A program made the position numbers and the translations under genes. This document shows positions 51,464-61,382 of a stretch of DNA of 64,000 nucleotides, piece after piece. Position 1 is the stretch's first letter; every line of letters starts with the position of its first letter. A model generated the notes under the pieces. It was given only the letters and a program-made list of their open reading frames with translations. It had not been told where the DNA came from and did no database searches. The DNA is taken from positions 3,472,001-3,536,000 of the forward strand of contig OZ253453.1 of NCBI GenBank assembly GCA_965261455.1, written 5' to 3'. This DNA comes from DAOUKH01 sp965261455. GTDB lineage: Bacteria; Chloroflexota; Dehalococcoidia; SHYB01.

Positions 51464-52192
51464 TTGACAGAACGGGACCACATTCGTTTCGGCGACACGA
51501 CCATCGAGTACCGGGTGCGCCGCAGCAAGCGTCGCAGGAAGACGGTCCAAATCACGGTGGACGGCGGCGGCGTACAGATCGCTGCGCCCACGACGACGAC
51601 GGGTAAAGAGCTACGGGCCATCGTGCGCAAGCGCGCGCCTTGGATCATCAGTCACGCGTCCGGGGTATCGTTGAAGGCGGCGCCGAAGCGCTTCGTCAGC
51701 GGCGAGACGCTGCCGTACCTGGGGCGCAACGTCCGCATGATCGTGGAGCGCGCCGACGTGCGCTCACCGGAGGTCCGCTTCGACCATTGGCACTTCAGGG
51801 TCGCCGCGCCGCACGGCCTCGACGACGGTGAACGCTCCGAACGAATCCGGCACGCCGTCGTCAGGTGGTACCGGGCCCGAGCCGCCGAACGGCTGCCGGC
51901 GAGCGTCGAGCGCTGGTGGCCCCGCCTCGCCCGAGGGACGAAGCCGCGCGTCCTCATCCGCGACCAGCGCCAACGCTGGGGGAGCTGCGCTCCCGATGGC
52001 ACGCTACGCTTCAACTGGCGCACCATGATGTTGGAGCCTGCCCTCACTGAGTACGTGGTCGTCCATGAGCTGGCCCACCTGACGCACCGGAACCACTCGG
52101 CGGAGTTTTGGGAGCTGGTGTCCGCCGCGATGCCGGACGCGCAGGGACGTCGTCGGCGCCTGCGCGAGGAAGGTCGCGCGCTCCCTCTGTGA
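51464..52192 (+). CDS. YgjP/DUF45-type M48-like metallopeptidase
   Basis: 242 residues from a TTG after AAGGAGC. RVRRSKRRRKTVQITVDGGG opens the family, RWGSCAPDGTLRFNWRTMML is its diagnostic block, and VVHELAHLTHRNHSAEFWEL is the zinc site (HELAH plus a downstream His). Such proteins are frequently found beside type I restriction genes, but none is visible here; they also occur alone. Function as a peptidase is unproven. Confidence 0.9.
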   Translation: MTERDHIRFGDTTIEYRVRRSKRRRKTVQITVDGGGVQIAAPTTTTGKELRAIVRKRAPWIISHASGVSLKAAPKRFVSGETLPYLGRNVRMIVERADVRSPEVRFDHWHFRVAAPHGLDDGERSERIRHAVVRWYRARAAERLPASVERWWPRLARGTKPRVLIRDQRQRWGSCAPDGTLRFNWRTMMLEPALTEYVVVHELAHLTHRNHSAEFWELVSAAMPDAQGRRRRLREEGRALPL

Positions 52193-52569
52193 CGCCTCCT
52201 GCCCCGACGACGCGAGGAGGTCCTAGCTTCGCCACAGATCGAGGGCAAGAACCCGGCGCACCCGCCGCCATGGCAGCCGGGGTGGTAATTCGTTCTACAG
52301 GAGAGAATCTCCTACTCGGACTTGGGCAAGGAGACAGTGGCTTGGAACTAGTGCGGATGGTCCTCAACAGCGATCACGACGTTCCTACGCCGGCGGTATG
52401 CCCGTAGGCGCCCCGGCGCGGTTGACGCGGCGCCCCGTCTGATTTACGGTAACGCTCGAAAGAATACCTTGCTCCCAAGGAGGCGCGGATGCGCCCGGCT
52501 TGGGAACATCGCATGCAAGGCCGCGGCCCAATCGCGGGCCTGCGGCCTTCCGAGCCGTGGGGAGGCGTC
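52193..52569. other. Intergenic region, no gene seen
   Basis: 377 bases with no supported coding frame. A small perfect hairpin AGGAGA-GAA-TCTCCT lies at 52299-52313. The last part carries the leader and GGGAGG ribosome site for the gene at 52570. Otherwise nothing recognisable. Confidence 0.5.
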
Positions 52570-54063
52570 ATGTTCAAGCCCGTCACGTTCGAGCCCGAAG
52601 TCGAAGAACTCGTCCACTTCATCGAGACCACGCCCCGCGAGGAGATCATCGAGGCCACCCACGGCAAGCTCGCCGCCGGGGTCCCGCCCGAGGACCTGGT
52701 GCGGGCCGGCACGCTCGCCGTCGTCCGCTCGACGGAGCTCCCCATGGGGCACCACGGCGGCCCCATCCATCCCATCTGCGGCGCGCACGCCGTCGGCCAG
52801 ATGGCCAAGCGCCTTCGCAAACCCTGGGCCGAGCTTGCCGTCGTCCAATTCGTGACCCTGTGCAACAAGCACGTCCACTCGCCCGAGCAGGGGCCCTACA
52901 TCATGGCCGAGATGGCCCCCGCCGACTCAAACGACATCTTCATCTTCCGCGAGAAGAAACTCGTCTCCGAGGAGGGCGGCGTCGAAGTAACCAAGGAGAC
53001 GTTCCGGCGCTCGATGCGCATGGCCTATCCGCCGGCGGCGGAAGCCACCATGCTCTACCTCCTCGAAAACGGCGTCACCGCCGGCGAAGTCCTTGACATC
53101 GTCCTCGACCTCGCCGTCCCCAAGAACCCCAGCGACGATCACTTCTTCCTCTTCCCCATGTACACCTGGCGCGCCCTCGATCAGATCGGCTGGGAGTACG
53201 CCCCCGTCCTTCTCCGTCCCGCCATCCGCTATGAGTCCCGCGGCGGCGCCACGCCCAAGTTCGAGCCTATCGCCGCGCTCCTCGACACCTACAAGCTCCT
53301 CGACCGCGACATCCCCATGATGACCACCACCGCCGAGACCGAGGCCATCGGCGAGCTTGCCGACCGCATCGGCGCCTCGACTGAGTTGAGCGACATCCCC
53401 GAGATGCTCGCCCAAGCCCTCGCCGACGGCATGTCCCTCGAAGGCGTCGGCGAGGCGCTTTCCATCGGCGCCGCGGTCATCCACCTGCGCACCAGCTACG
53501 GCAATCCGATGGACACCCACCTGCAGACGGGCATCAACACTCGCCGCTATCTCCTCGGCATCGAAGGCGTGAGCCTCCGCAACAAGATCCTCGCCCTCCT
53601 CACCTGGCACACCGGGCCCGAGATCTCGTCGAGCCTCGGCAAGTTCGACTACGACCCCCGAGAGGACGTCGCCGCGCTGCCCCCGCGCTCCGAGGATGAG
53701 CTCCTCGAAGCGATCACCGAAAGCATCGAGTCGCAGCCCCACGTCGAAGACCTCTCCGTGATGAAGCTCCCCCATCTCGTCGCCGCCCCCCAGGTGCGGG
53801 AGACGCTCGCCCTCACCCAGCAGTATCTCGATTCGGGCTACGACGTGATGGCGCTCTTCGACCGCCTCGGCGAGATCACCGCCCGCGACGACTTCAGCGA
53901 GATGCACGCCTTCAAGCACCACCAGGCCACGGTCGAGGAATACATCAATACCCGCGAGCCGTTCCGGTGGGTCCAGCCCATGTCGGCGGCGAAGATCGCG
54001 GCGATCGTCCACGGCAAGCGCCAAGAGAACTACCAGCAGGCCAAAGAGCTCATCGGCGTCTAG
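52570..54063 (+). CDS. Large conserved-looking protein of unknown function, His-rich motifs
   Basis: 497 residues from MFKPVTFEPEVEELVHFIET, start chosen for GGGAGG four bases upstream. MGHHGGPIHPICGAHAVGQM and VTLCNKHVHSPEQGPY near residues 58-105 hold six His and two Cys, suggesting metal binding; a later HAFKHHQA repeats the theme. Mostly helical, no signal peptide or membrane segments. From memory similar HHGGP...NKH-HSP blocks occur in long Rieske-annotated proteins, but I cannot confirm this. Monocistronic. Confidence 0.6.
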   Translation: MFKPVTFEPEVEELVHFIETTPREEIIEATHGKLAAGVPPEDLVRAGTLAVVRSTELPMGHHGGPIHPICGAHAVGQMAKRLRKPWAELAVVQFVTLCNKHVHSPEQGPYIMAEMAPADSNDIFIFREKKLVSEEGGVEVTKETFRRSMRMAYPPAAEATMLYLLENGVTAGEVLDIVLDLAVPKNPSDDHFFLFPMYTWRALDQIGWEYAPVLLRPAIRYESRGGATPKFEPIAALLDTYKLLDRDIPMMTTTAETEAIGELADRIGASTELSDIPEMLAQALADGMSLEGVGEALSIGAAVIHLRTSYGNPMDTHLQTGINTRRYLLGIEGVSLRNKILALLTWHTGPEISSSLGKFDYDPREDVAALPPRSEDELLEAITESIESQPHVEDLSVMKLPHLVAAPQVRETLALTQQYLDSGYDVMALFDRLGEITARDDFSEMHAFKHHQATVEEYINTREPFRWVQPMSAAKIAAIVHGKRQENYQQAKELIGV

Positions 54064-54087
54064 CCCTAGAGGCGCGCCGGCGGCGGG

Positions 54088-57000
54088 TCAGCGCCAGTCG
54101 TGGGCGGCTGGCATCGGGACCGTTGCATCGACGGTCTCGATGTCGGAGACGATGATGTCCGTCGTGCCGTCCCACCGGGAGACGACGCCCCCGGCCTGGA
54201 TGACTTGGCTCCTGAGCTTCCCGCGGCAGCGGGCGAAGATCCGCGGCCAGAGGATGAGCTGCACGTCCCCGGTCTCGTCCTCGATGGTGACGAACACCGT
54301 GCCGTGCCTTCCCCGTGGGTGCTGCCGGGCGATGGGCCACCCCGCGACCAGCACCTCCTCGCCGTCGCCGCATCCCTCCACGGCGTCGGCGGGCAGGACC
54401 CGGGGGTCCAGCACCGGCCGCACGAACTCCATGAGGTGGCCCCTAGGGTAGAGGCCCATGACCCGGTACTCGGTCGCCATCTTCTCGTATTCGGTGAAGT
54501 CGGCGAGTTCGGGGACGCCGCCCTGCGTCGATACGGGCAGGGCCCGCTGCCCCTTGCCGGAGGGACGGATGGCCAGGCCGGCGTCCCAGAGAGCCTCCCT
54601 GCGGTTGAGGGTCACGTCGTCGAAGGCCCCGGCCATGGCCAGCGACTCCACGGCCGCGGGCCGGAGGCCCGTCCGCCGCACCAGGTCCCCCGCACCGGAG
54701 TAGGGGCCGCCACGCTCCCGCTCCTCGACGATGGCCTCCGCCGACTCGGCTCCGACATCCTTTACGAGCTGAAGGCCCAGCAGCACCGAGCCCTCGTCGG
54801 GGATGCACCGGGCCCGGCTGCGGTTCACGCAGGGGTTTAGGAAGGGGACGCCGAAGCGCCGGGCGTCCTCCTTGAGGGTCTCGATGGGATAGAAGCCCAT
54901 GGGCTGGTTGTTCATGAGCGCGGTGAAGAACTCCAGCGGGTGATGGCGCTTCAGCCAGGCGGCCTGGTAGGCGGTGACCGCGAAGGCGTGGGAGTGCGAC
55001 TCGGGGAACATGTAGTGCCCGTTGATCTTGCCGAAGATCTTTGTGGCCATGTCCTCCGGGACCCCGTTTGCCCCGGCGCCCTCGAGGAACCGCCGCCGGT
55101 GCATGGCGATCAGGTGCTCGGCGTTGGGCTTGGCGAAGGCCCGCCTGATCTCATCGGCCTGAGCGGCGGTTAAGCCCGCGACGTCCATGATGAGTTGGAC
55201 GACCTGCTCCTGCCAGACGATGATCCCGTAGCCCCGTTCGAGGGCGCGCTTTTCCAGCGGGTGGTCGTACTCCCACGCCGCCCCGTGCCGGTAACGTTCG
55301 ACGAATTGGGAGACGGCGCTGCCCTGCACACCGACGCCGGGCCGGATGAGCGCGACTTGGTAGGCGAGGTCGAGGAGGTTGCGCGAGTTCAGCCGCTGCG
55401 CCAGCTTGAGCTGGGCGGGCGACTGCAGCAGGAAGACGCCCTTGGCCCCGCCGTCGTTGATCATGTCGTAGACGGCGGGGTCCTCCGGGTCCACCTTGCC
55501 GAGGTCGAGCCTTTTCCCCTCGCGCCGTTCGACCAGATCGAGGGCCTCCTCCATCTGGTCCAGCACCGGCAGCGAGAGCAGGTCGATCTTGGCGAAGCCG
55601 GCGTCGGCGACGCTGTCCTTGTCCCAGTCCATGATGTAGCGCCCATCCATGGCCCCGGCCCGCATGGGGACCATCTCCGGGATGGGGGAGCTGCTGAGGA
55701 CCATGCCGCCGACATGCTGGCCCAGCGCCTTGGGCGCGCCGATCAGTTGCGGCGTGAGCGCCGCCAGGTCCCTCCAACCCGGTGCGTCCACCCGGTCCTT
55801 GAACGAGGGAAGCGCCAGCATCTCCTCCCGCAGGAGCCCTCCGCCGCCGTCCTCGACTTGCTTGGACAGCCTCCGCAGGTCCTCCTTCGGCAGGCCGAGG
55901 GCCTTCCCCAGGTCCTGAATAACGCCCTTGAGGGAGTAGGTGGCGACGGCCCCGGCGAGGACGGCAAACTCCGGCCCGAAGTGGCGGTGGACCCGCCGGA
56001 TCAGCTCGTCGCGGAGCGCGCGGGGGAAGTCTAGGTCGATGTCGGGCAGCATGCTCATGTCCTCCGACATGAACCGCTCCAGGGTGAGGTCCCAGCGGAG
56101 GGGATTGACGTGGCTGATGCCGATTAGGTAGCCGGCGAGCAGCGCCACCGAGGAGCCCCTGCCCCTGCCAGGGGGCCGCTCCTCGAGGGGCGTCTCGGGG
56201 GAGGTCAGCCCCTTTTCCTCCATGATCCGCTGGGCGAGCAGGACGATCTCGCGGTAGAGGAGCAGAAAGCCAGCGAGGTTGTGTCTGCGTATCAGCCGCA
56301 TCTCCTCGGCGAGGCGCCGCTCCACGCGCGGCGACACTGAGCCATAGCGGCGGACGGCGGCCTCGATGCAGAGCCGCTCCAGGTAGCTTTCGGCGGTGTA
56401 CCCCTCCGGCGTCGCGGGGTCGGGGAGGGTGTAGCCCAAGTCGGTGGCGAGGTTGAAGGAGCACCGCTCCGCGATCCGCAGGGTGTTGGCGAGGGCGTCG
56501 GGGCGGTCCTGAAACAGGCGCGCCATCTGCATGGGAGACTTCAAGTACAGATGATGGTTCGGGCGGATGTAAGGGAGGGCCTGGTCGATGGTGGTGTTTC
56601 GCCTCGCCGCCGCCAACGCGTGTTGGAGGCGGTAGCGCTCGGGGGCGTGGTAGAGGACGTCGTTGGTGGCGGCCAGCGGAGCGCCCGCCTCGTCGGCCAA
56701 GGCCGCCAGCTCGCGGTTGCGGCGAGTGTCCCCGGAGAGGAAGTTGCGCTGCACTTCGACGAATACCGAGTCCGGGCCGAACCACTCCACGTACTGCCTG
56801 AGCAGGCCCGCGGCCTCCTCCCGGCGGCCGTCGAGCGCCAGGTTGGCGAGCCGTCCGTCGCGGCCGCCGGTGAGGAGGACCACGCCGCCGGCATGCTCGG
56901 ACAGGTGGGTGGGGTCCAGCCTGGGCTGTCTCCGGTCGGTGGCGTTGGCTAGGGTGAACAGCCGGGAGATGTTGGCATAGCCCTGCCGCGTCTTGGCTAG

Positions 57001-57234
57001 GAGGACCAGACGGGAGCCGTCGCTGAGGGTCAACTCGCCCCCGGTGATGGGCTGGACGCCGAGGCTGTTAGCGAGGCGGGCGAACTCCAGCGCCCCGCAG
57101 AGGTTGGCGTCGGTGAGAGCCAGGGCGTCGTAGCCGTGCTCGCCCGCCTGGGCCAGCAGCTCGTGGGTGTGCGACGCGCCCAAGCCGAAGGAGTAGAAGC
57201 TCGCTGCATGCAACTCGACGTAGCCGGCGGTCAT
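54088..57234 (-). CDS. dnaE2: Error-prone DNA polymerase III alpha (DnaE2/ImuC)
   Basis: 1048 residues from MTAGYVELHAASFYSFGLGA. N-terminal PHP domain (LHAASFYSFGLGASHTHELL), polymerase core with SSVALLAGYLIGISHVNPLR, catalytic Asp residues in LPDIDLDFPRALRDELIRRV, and C-terminal helix-hairpin-helix and OB-fold regions (GEEVLVAGWPIARQHPRGRH). The partner imuB lies 16 bases upstream. Together they do damage-tolerant, mutagenic synthesis. Confidence 0.94.
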   Translation of the reverse strand: MTAGYVELHAASFYSFGLGASHTHELLAQAGEHGYDALALTDANLCGALEFARLANSLGVQPITGGELTLSDGSRLVLLAKTRQGYANISRLFTLANATDRRQPRLDPTHLSEHAGGVVLLTGGRDGRLANLALDGRREEAAGLLRQYVEWFGPDSVFVEVQRNFLSGDTRRNRELAALADEAGAPLAATNDVLYHAPERYRLQHALAAARRNTTIDQALPYIRPNHHLYLKSPMQMARLFQDRPDALANTLRIAERCSFNLATDLGYTLPDPATPEGYTAESYLERLCIEAAVRRYGSVSPRVERRLAEEMRLIRRHNLAGFLLLYREIVLLAQRIMEEKGLTSPETPLEERPPGRGRGSSVALLAGYLIGISHVNPLRWDLTLERFMSEDMSMLPDIDLDFPRALRDELIRRVHRHFGPEFAVLAGAVATYSLKGVIQDLGKALGLPKEDLRRLSKQVEDGGGGLLREEMLALPSFKDRVDAPGWRDLAALTPQLIGAPKALGQHVGGMVLSSSPIPEMVPMRAGAMDGRYIMDWDKDSVADAGFAKIDLLSLPVLDQMEEALDLVERREGKRLDLGKVDPEDPAVYDMINDGGAKGVFLLQSPAQLKLAQRLNSRNLLDLAYQVALIRPGVGVQGSAVSQFVERYRHGAAWEYDHPLEKRALERGYGIIVWQEQVVQLIMDVAGLTAAQADEIRRAFAKPNAEHLIAMHRRRFLEGAGANGVPEDMATKIFGKINGHYMFPESHSHAFAVTAYQAAWLKRHHPLEFFTALMNNQPMGFYPIETLKEDARRFGVPFLNPCVNRSRARCIPDEGSVLLGLQLVKDVGAESAEAIVEERERGGPYSGAGDLVRRTGLRPAAVESLAMAGAFDDVTLNRREALWDAGLAIRPSGKGQRALPVSTQGGVPELADFTEYEKMATEYRVMGLYPRGHLMEFVRPVLDPRVLPADAVEGCGDGEEVLVAGWPIARQHPRGRHGTVFVTIEDETGDVQLILWPRIFARCRGKLRSQVIQAGGVVSRWDGTTDIIVSDIETVDATVPMPAAHDWR

Positions 57235-57250
57235 ACGCGGACGCCCGCTC

Positions 57251-58696
57251 CTAGGCGCTCTGCCGGTACCAGCGGGGCTCGTCGCGGTCACGGAAGAGCG
57301 TGAGCTGCGACCCGTCCTCGACACGGATCCGGTGGTAGGTGCGGGCGAGGGGCCTGGGCATCCACCAGAGGTCGAAGCTCCACGTGTCCTCGACGTCGTC
57401 CACCCGCCGCCAGTGCCCGCCCAGCCGGACCGCCGCGGGCCGGCGGTCCGGCCCCTCCCGGACCGCGACGGCGACGGGCGCGGAGAGCGAGCCGATGTCC
57501 TGCCGCCCTGAAGGATCGATGGGGACTCGCAGCGCGCGCATCTCCGGCGCCGGGTGCCAGGGAGCGACCTCGACTACCCGATAGAGGGCGTGGCCACCAT
57601 CCATGTGGCCCCGCAGCCGCCGGTCGACCTCGACGAGCCGCTGCTCCCGGCTGTCCCGTATGTCCTCGGTCAACCCGAGCTGCAGGCCCGACTCGCCGGT
57701 GAGGTCGGAGAGGGCGAGGGTCACCTCCTCGACAGGCGCCCGCGGGTGGTCGGTCTCCAGCCGGCTCCTCACGATGCGGGAGGCGCTCTGCCAATTCCCC
57801 GCCGCCTGCTTGAAGCGGAACGTTCGCTCCCAGGTCGCCTCCCGGTGGAGCAGGCACTCCACAGCGGCGCCGCCCGCGTACCTTCCCCGCATCTCGGGAC
57901 GCGCGTACGCCTTCCTCAGCAGGGAGTCGACCGCGACGAAGAGGACTTCGATGGAGGCCGAGGTGAACGGGAGCGCGGCGTGCTCGGCCACGGCCTCCTC
58001 GTACTTCATGGGGACCAGGGGACTGTCGTCGACGCCGCGGGAAAGCCTCCATGCCCTCCGGCCCGCCGGTCCGAATTGGTCGACGATCGCTCCCTCCGGC
58101 ATGGCGGCCACGTCGCCCATGGCGCGCTGGCCGAAGTGCTTGAGGCCGGTCTTGACCTCAGGGGTGATGGGCAGCAGGTCTATTGATTGGGGCGCGAGGA
58201 AGGCCCGGACGTCTGCGGGGGCTTGGCGGGCCCCGAGCGCCTCGGCGGTCCGCGCGGCGACAAGGGCTGGGAACTTGGCGTCCGCCACGCCGATACGCGG
58301 GGCGAAGTAGGTGGGGACGGCGTCCAGCAGGGCGCAGACGAGCCCGGCCTCCCCGCGGTACAGCCGTTCCAGACCGTCCATCCGCACGTAGGCCACCCCC
58401 AGCTCCGAGCGCTCGACGCGGTCGCCGACCGCCTGAAGGGAGGTGAGCATCCGGTGAAACGCCTTGCGGTAGGCGGGCTCGTCCGCCTCAATGACGGCGG
58501 CCTCGGCATGGCGCGACAAGGCCTGCTCCAACGTCATGCCCGCGGCCACCCCCACGGTGGCCGGGAGGAAGTCGACGACCACAGGCCTGCCGCCGGCGCG
58601 GTCGACGATGACGGCGGGCCTGCCGTCGAGATGCGGCTGCCGTCTCAGCTCGATCCTTGCCCGCAGGTGTGTGACGAGCACGCAGGCGACCCGCAA
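57251..58696 (-). CDS. imuB: ImuB-like Y-family polymerase homolog, catalytically inactive
   Basis: 481 residues from a TTG after GAGGAGG. Y-family fold (GRPAVIVDRAGGRPVVVDFL, VGVAAGMTLEQALSRHAEAA, HFGQRAMGDVAAMPEGAIVD), but the catalytic acids are absent: the DMDAFF position reads VTHLRARIE and the second acidic pair position reads VAYVRMDGL. This matches ImuB, a scaffold linking DnaE2 to the beta clamp. No imuA or lexA is adjacent. Confidence 0.88.
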   Translation of the reverse strand: MRVACVLVTHLRARIELRRQPHLDGRPAVIVDRAGGRPVVVDFLPATVGVAAGMTLEQALSRHAEAAVIEADEPAYRKAFHRMLTSLQAVGDRVERSELGVAYVRMDGLERLYRGEAGLVCALLDAVPTYFAPRIGVADAKFPALVAARTAEALGARQAPADVRAFLAPQSIDLLPITPEVKTGLKHFGQRAMGDVAAMPEGAIVDQFGPAGRRAWRLSRGVDDSPLVPMKYEEAVAEHAALPFTSASIEVLFVAVDSLLRKAYARPEMRGRYAGGAAVECLLHREATWERTFRFKQAAGNWQSASRIVRSRLETDHPRAPVEEVTLALSDLTGESGLQLGLTEDIRDSREQRLVEVDRRLRGHMDGGHALYRVVEVAPWHPAPEMRALRVPIDPSGRQDIGSLSAPVAVAVREGPDRRPAAVRLGGHWRRVDDVEDTWSFDLWWMPRPLARTYHRIRVEDGSQLTLFRDRDEPRWYRQSA

Positions 58697-58747
58697 GGCG
58701 CCTCCTCGGTTACGAGAGTCCCCCGGAACGACCGGGGACGAAGGATG

Positions 58748-58769
58748 ATAGAGAACGAACATTCTCTAT
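58748..58769 (-). promoter_or_regulatory. Palindromic operator upstream of imuB-dnaE2
   Basis: ATAGAGAA (58748-58755) and TTCTCTAT (58762-58769) are exact inverted 8-mers around CGAACA, centred about 60 bases before the imuB start. Position and symmetry fit a LexA-type SOS operator. The GAAC/GTTC core resembles, but does not match, the Bacillus box. Confidence 0.6.
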
Positions 58770-58809
58770 GTCAAAGGGTCGATGACCCAGGGCCGAGGCG
58801 GCGAAGGGG

Positions 58810-60012
58810 CTAGATGATTCCGCGGTCGCGGAGCTCGACGATGCGCTCCCAGGAGAGGCCGAGGTCTTGGAGGACTTCCTCGGTGTGAGCGCCGAACTCT
58901 GGCGCCGTCGAGCGCGGCTTCCCCGGCGTCTCGCTGAGGCGGACGGGGAGGCCGACTTGCGTGATGGAGCCTGCCTCGGGGTGCTCCAGCTCGACGAGAA
59001 GCTCGTTGGCGATAACCTGGGGGTCGTTGGGGATGTCGTCGTATTTTTGGACGGGGCCGCAGAGGACGTCCTTGGCCCGCAGCAGGACGATCCACTCGTC
59101 GCGGGTCTTAGTGACGAAGGCGCGGTCCATGATCGGGATGAGCTCGCCGGCGTGTTGGCCGCGGGCGCGGACCTCGGAGAAGCGCGGGTCATCGCGCAGC
59201 TCCTCAATGCCGAGGACCTCGCACAGCGCGGGCCAGTAGCGGTCGGGCTGGATGCCGCCGAGCGCGATCCAGCGATCGTCCTTGCAGCGGTAGATGTTGA
59301 ATAAGGGGTTGTAGTTCGTCGCCCGGGGCCGGGGCAGCGGCATCTCGTCGTTCATCAGATAGCCGTTGAGGGCGAGCGCCTGGAGCGTCAGCTGCCCGCC
59401 GAGCTGAGAGACCTCGACGTGCTGGCCCTTGCCGGTGCGCTCGCGGTCGAAGAGGGCGAGCATGATCCCGTAGGCCATGGTGATGGCGCCGGTCTGGTCG
59501 GCGAGGCCGCCGCTGGAGCGGTAGGAGAGCTCGGGGTCGGCGATCGAGAGCAGTTCCATCAGGCCGCCGCGGGCCTGTCCGAGGATGTCGAATACGCCTT
59601 GTTTGGCTTCGGGGCCGCGCGAACCGAGGCCGGAGACGGAGGCGTAGACGATGCGGGGGTTGATCTTGCGGACGGTCTCGTAATCGACCTTCAGTCGCTC
59701 GACGACGCCGACGCGGAAGTTCTGGGTGATCACGTCGCACCGCTTGGCGAGATCGTAGAAGATCTCGCGGCCGTCGTCGGACTTGAGGTTGAGCGTGATG
59801 CTCCGCTTGTTGCGGTTCATCGACTCGAAGTAGGTGGGGACGCGGCGTCCGGAGCGCCCCATGGGGGTGAGGGCGCGGCCGGGGTCGCCGTTGACGGGGT
59901 CTTCGACCTTGATCACCTCGGCGCCCATGTCCGAGAGCATCACGGTGCCCCAGGGGCCGTTCTGGTAGATGGTCAGGTCGAGGATGGTGATGCCGTCGAG
60001 TGGGCCTTGCAT
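58810..60012 (-). CDS. CaiB/BaiF family CoA-transferase 1
   Basis: 400 residues. LDGITILDLTIYQNGPWGTV, GAEVIKVEDPVNGDPGRALT, SITLNLKSDDGREIFYDLAK, NFRVGVVERLKVDYETVRKI and GLGSRGPEAKQGVFDILGQA with the conserved Asp used as the acyl anhydride site. Family III CoA-transferase acting on a carboxylic acid. Strongly similar tandem paralog 22 bases upstream. Confidence 0.93.
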   Translation of the reverse strand: MQGPLDGITILDLTIYQNGPWGTVMLSDMGAEVIKVEDPVNGDPGRALTPMGRSGRRVPTYFESMNRNKRSITLNLKSDDGREIFYDLAKRCDVITQNFRVGVVERLKVDYETVRKINPRIVYASVSGLGSRGPEAKQGVFDILGQARGGLMELLSIADPELSYRSSGGLADQTGAITMAYGIMLALFDRERTGKGQHVEVSQLGGQLTLQALALNGYLMNDEMPLPRPRATNYNPLFNIYRCKDDRWIALGGIQPDRYWPALCEVLGIEELRDDPRFSEVRARGQHAGELIPIMDRAFVTKTRDEWIVLLRAKDVLCGPVQKYDDIPNDPQVIANELLVELEHPEAGSITQVGLPVRLSETPGKPRSTAPEFGAHTEEVLQDLGLSWERIVELRDRGII

Positions 60013-60034
60013 GGCGTCCTCCGATACTGGCGGG

Positions 60035-61243
60035 CTAGATCACGCCGCGGTCCCGAAAGCCTTCGAGGTCTTCCCAGGAGTAGCCGGCGGCGAGCAGTAC
60101 GTCTTCGGTGTGAGCGCCGAACTCGGGGGCCGTCGAGCGGGGCTTCGCCGGCGTCTCGCTGAACCGGATGGGGCAGCCCGCCTGAATCAGCGTCCCCTCC
60201 GACGGATGCTCAAGTTCGACGACGTAGTCGTTGGCGCGCACCTGGGGGTCGTGGATTACATCTTCGTAGTCCTGCACCGGCGCGGCGAGCACGTCGGCGT
60301 CGTTGAACGCCTTCACCCACTCGTCGCGGTCCTTGGCAGCGAAGGCGTGGTCCATGATCTCCATGAGCTCAATGGCGTTGTCGTTGCGCGGGCCGTTGCC
60401 GTTGAACTTGGAGTCGTGCTCCAGGTCCTGGATGCCGAGGATGCGGCAGATGTCGGGCCAGTAGCGGTCGCCCTGGACGCAGCCCAGAGCGAGCCACTTG
60501 CCGTCGCGGGCGGGGTAGATGTGGAAGAGGGGGCTGTTGCCGGCTTTGCCGCGCTGCTTACCCTGGGGCTTATCGCCGGCGATGGTGTAGCGCCCGATGC
60601 TGAGTCCCTGGAGGAGCATCTGGCCGCCAAGCTGGGAGGTCTGGACGTGCTGGCCCTTGCCGGTGCGCTCGCGGGCCATGAGGCCGGCGAGGACGGCGTA
60701 GGCGAGGGTGATCGCCCCCACCTGATCGGCGATGCCCGCGCCCGCGCCGCGGTAGGTGGGGGCGTCCTCGCCGGCGGAGAGCATGTTCATCAGCCCCCCG
60801 CGCGACAGGCCCAGGATGTCGTAGACGCCCTGCTTTGAGTCGGGGCCGAGCGGCCCCCAGCCGGAGACGCTGCCGTAGACGATGCGGGGATTGATCGCGC
60901 GGACGGTCTCGTAGTCCACCTTCAGGCGCTCGACGACACCGAGACGGAAGTTCTGGGTGATGGCGTCGACGTCCTTGGCGATCCGGTAGAAGATCTCACG
61001 GCCCTCGTCGGACTGCAGGTTGAGCGTCATGCTCTTCTTGTTGCGGTTCAGGACCTGAAAGTAGGAGAACGAGGCGCGGGTCGAGCCGCCGGCGGGGAGA
61101 AGGCCGCGGCCGGGGTCGCCGGTCACCGGGTGCTCGACCTTGATCACGTCGGCGCCCAAGTCGGAGAGCATCACCGTCGCCCACGGCCCGTTCTGCCAGA
61201 TGGTCAGATCGAGGATGGTGATGCCGTCCAGGGGGCCGGGCAT
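60035..61243 (-). CDS. CaiB/BaiF family CoA-transferase 2
   Basis: 402 residues from MPGPLDGITILDLTIWQNGP. Same motifs as the neighbour: GADVIKVEHPVTGDPGRGLL, MTLNLQSDEGREIFYRIAKD, NFRLGVVERLKVDYETVRAI and GPLGPDSKQGVYDILGLSRG. The two likely arose by tandem duplication and may form a heterodimeric CoA-transferase or serve two acids. GGAGG lies upstream of the ATG. Confidence 0.93.
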   Translation of the reverse strand: MPGPLDGITILDLTIWQNGPWATVMLSDLGADVIKVEHPVTGDPGRGLLPAGGSTRASFSYFQVLNRNKKSMTLNLQSDEGREIFYRIAKDVDAITQNFRLGVVERLKVDYETVRAINPRIVYGSVSGWGPLGPDSKQGVYDILGLSRGGLMNMLSAGEDAPTYRGAGAGIADQVGAITLAYAVLAGLMARERTGKGQHVQTSQLGGQMLLQGLSIGRYTIAGDKPQGKQRGKAGNSPLFHIYPARDGKWLALGCVQGDRYWPDICRILGIQDLEHDSKFNGNGPRNDNAIELMEIMDHAFAAKDRDEWVKAFNDADVLAAPVQDYEDVIHDPQVRANDYVVELEHPSEGTLIQAGCPIRFSETPAKPRSTAPEFGAHTEDVLLAAGYSWEDLEGFRDRGVI

Positions 61244-61382
61244 AGGGAGAGACCTCCGGGGCGTCCTGAGTCGCGCTTTCACCGGAAACGGCGCGGAATT
61301 TCGAGGCGTCATCACGGTAGGACGCGGCCCCGCGAATGTCAACGAAAGGGCTTGCGCAGCCACGGCGCCCACAGGGGGCCCC

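Noticed and set aside
51464..52192. Type I restriction locus suggested by the YgjP-type peptidase
   Set aside because: No hsd genes lie on either side; the neighbours are a transporter and an unrelated protein.
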